Source of the DNA: a bacterium
GTDB taxonomy: Bacteria > Spirochaetota > Spirochaetia > Treponematales > Rectinemataceae
Direction: 5' to 3'
Length of the DNA stretch: 5,202 nucleotides
Assembly: GCA_021813065.1 (NCBI GenBank)
Contig: JAKALZ010000136.1
Span: 1 to 5,202, forward strand
Every line of letters begins with the position of its first letter. Positions within the stretch are counted from its first letter, which is position 1. The notes beneath the pieces were generated by a model, which saw only the letters and a list, made by a program, of their open reading frames with translations, searched no databases and was not told the origin of the DNA. Position numbers and translations under genes: made by a program. Positions 4,112 to 5,202 of this stretch are shown here, piece after piece.

Positions 4112-5202
4112 ATGGCGTTGCAGATTCAGCGAACACTGAGAACTCCTCACTCCCCTCCGAGGCATCTGTGGATGACTTCAGGGTCAATCGTGATTCCCGA
4201 CGCGGTCTCCGCGCGCCTTACAGCCCAGAAGTATCAGTTTCCCGCGGGAGAGCTGCGCGCGATCTCGCTCCTCGATGACGCCTTCCGTATCATAATCGCG
4301 CAATATCGGCGCCAGGTAGCGTCAACGCTCGCGAGTATCGCGGACAGCGCGACACTGACCGACGACGAGCGCACGAACCTTTCGCTCGTGTTCGCCGGCC
4401 TCGTCTCGGAGTTTCCTCCCGCCTCAGTCTACGACGGCATTTCATCGCCGGACGAGTGGCTCGACGCCTTTAGTACCGCAAAAGACGGAACGCGCACCCA
4501 GCACCGTGAGGTGGCCATCGAACAATTCATTCTTATCAAGCTGATGAACGAGAATCCAGCCGCTGGCCCCTACAGGATGCTCTTTGACGACGGGGTCTCG
4601 CCTTCAGGCGCGGCGAGCCCCGGTACGCTTTCCGCGAAGACTCCCTACCTGCGCGCCTTCGCGACACTCGAAGCGGCGCTGAGGCAAATGCCAGGAGTAT
4701 CCGGAACCAAGGGCTCATCGCTTGATCTCATCACCTTTCTCCGCGAGCCTGCCAAACGCGCGCCGCAGTCGCTCAAGGCCCAACTCGAGTGGATACTGCG
4801 CAACTGGAGCACGCTCCTCGGTGACTTTAATCTTACACTGATGGCGGGCATCGACATGATCGCCGAGGAAGCCGCGCCGAGGTTCCCGCCGGGCCCCGGT
4901 CCAGCCATCGCCTACAACTACCGCAGCACGATGCACGAGTACGAAAAGTTCAGCCCCGACAGGAGCTGGATGCCTTCGCTTGTGCTGATCGCGAAGAACG
5001 CCCTTGTCTGGCTTCATCAACTCTCGTCGACCTACGCGCGTGAAATTACGCGCCTTGACCAGATACCCGAAGAAGAGCTTATCACTATGGCCGAACGGGG
5101 CATCAATGGGCTCTGGCTCATCGGTATCTGGCAGAGAAGCCCCGCGAGCGAGAAGATTAAAAGACTCTGCGGAAACCCGGAAGCCGCTGCTTCCGCGTAC
5201 TC
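4112..5202 (+). CDS. Large GH13 (alpha-amylase superfamily) protein, N-terminal part (cut by window edge)
   Basis: An open frame runs from ATG 4112, with AGGAG 7 nt upstream (4100-4104), to the window end: 363 codons with no stop. Residues 1-300 are a largely helical N-terminal region without a motif I recognise; it contains a Pro/Gly-rich turn FPPGPGP near 258-264. From about residue 300 the sequence resembles the first strands of a GH13 TIM barrel: WLHQLS, then ITRLDQIPEEEL (312-323), GINGLWLIGIW (330-340), and SPASEKIKRLCGNPEAAASAY (343-363). I recognise this as the barrel entry of large amylase-family proteins seen in spirochaetes and some other bacteria. It probably acts on alpha-glucan or storage polysaccharide. 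The catalytic Asp/Glu residues lie beyond the window, so activity cannot be confirmed. No signal peptide is seen, suggesting a cytoplasmic location. Confidence 0.8.
   Translation, partial: MALQIQRTLRTPHSPPRHLWMTSGSIVIPDAVSARLTAQKYQFPAGELRAISLLDDAFRIIIAQYRRQVASTLASIADSATLTDDERTNLSLVFAGLVSEFPPASVYDGISSPDEWLDAFSTAKDGTRTQHREVAIEQFILIKLMNENPAAGPYRMLFDDGVSPSGAASPGTLSAKTPYLRAFATLEAALRQMPGVSGTKGSSLDLITFLREPAKRAPQSLKAQLEWILRNWSTLLGDFNLTLMAGIDMIAEEAAPRFPPGPGPAIAYNYRSTMHEYEKFSPDRSWMPSLVLIAKNALVWLHQLSSTYAREITRLDQIPEEELITMAERGINGLWLIGIWQRSPASEKIKRLCGNPEAAASAY

Noticed and set aside
1..5202. Frequent CTCGCG/CGCGAG words as a possible Chi-like or methylation motif
   Set aside because: They appear mainly within coding sequence and fit codon preference (GCG, CTC, GAG, CGC); without genome-wide counts there is no basis for a functional claim.
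1..5202. CRISPR array, tRNA, rRNA, transposase or toxin-antitoxin/defence genes
   Set aside because: No regular spaced repeats, cloverleaf sequences, terminal inverted repeats with a transposase, or defence motifs were visible on either strand.

Overview
The window looks like an ordinary chromosomal segment of a mid-GC bacterium. A spirochaete is the best guess, at low to moderate confidence. The guess rests on the N-terminus of alanyl-tRNA synthetase (the '[14 protein letters not shown]' type) and on a GH13-like protein whose visible barrel start resembles large amylase-family proteins that I associate with spirochaetes and some other phyla. Most of the DNA is GC-rich and full of CTCGCG/CGCGAG words. 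One AT-rich stretch, about 2462-2930, interrupts it.

Layout, left to right: the 5' end of alaS (minus, cut by the window edge); a 231-bp divergent spacer holding an imperfect tandem repeat, small hairpins and a strong promoter/operator; an extended-SDR NAD(P)-binding oxidoreductase/epimerase (plus); a TetR-family regulator (minus) whose 3' end overlaps the SDR gene antisense by 80 bp; a short-chain, single-domain asparaginase (minus) directly upstream of that regulator and forming an operon with it; an AT-rich divergent promoter region; a membrane-anchored or secreted SLT-type lytic transglycosylase (plus, GTG start); a second TetR-family regulator (minus, TTG start) convergent with it, three bases apart; and the first 363 codons of a large GH13-type protein (plus, cut by the right edge), divergent from the second regulator.

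The clearest regulatory logic is at 307-335. A near-perfect TetR-type palindrome, TGAATGAATGTTCATTCATT, fills the spacer between the -35 and the TATAAT of the SDR promoter. The first TetR protein, encoded convergently next door, is the obvious candidate ligand-responsive repressor. The second TetR protein probably controls itself and/or the divergent GH13 gene, but I see no convincing operator there. alaS and the asparaginase gene lack a Shine-Dalgarno sequence and have a candidate -10 element exactly 9 nt before the ATG, which suggests leaderless transcripts. The other genes have clear SD sequences.

I found no CRISPR array, tRNA, rRNA, transposase or defence/toxin system. Nothing here amounts to a clearly new biological system. 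The most interesting points are the embedded operator, the antisense 3' overlap with a probable readthrough tail, the candidate leaderless promoters, and the compositional break in the transglycosylase gene.
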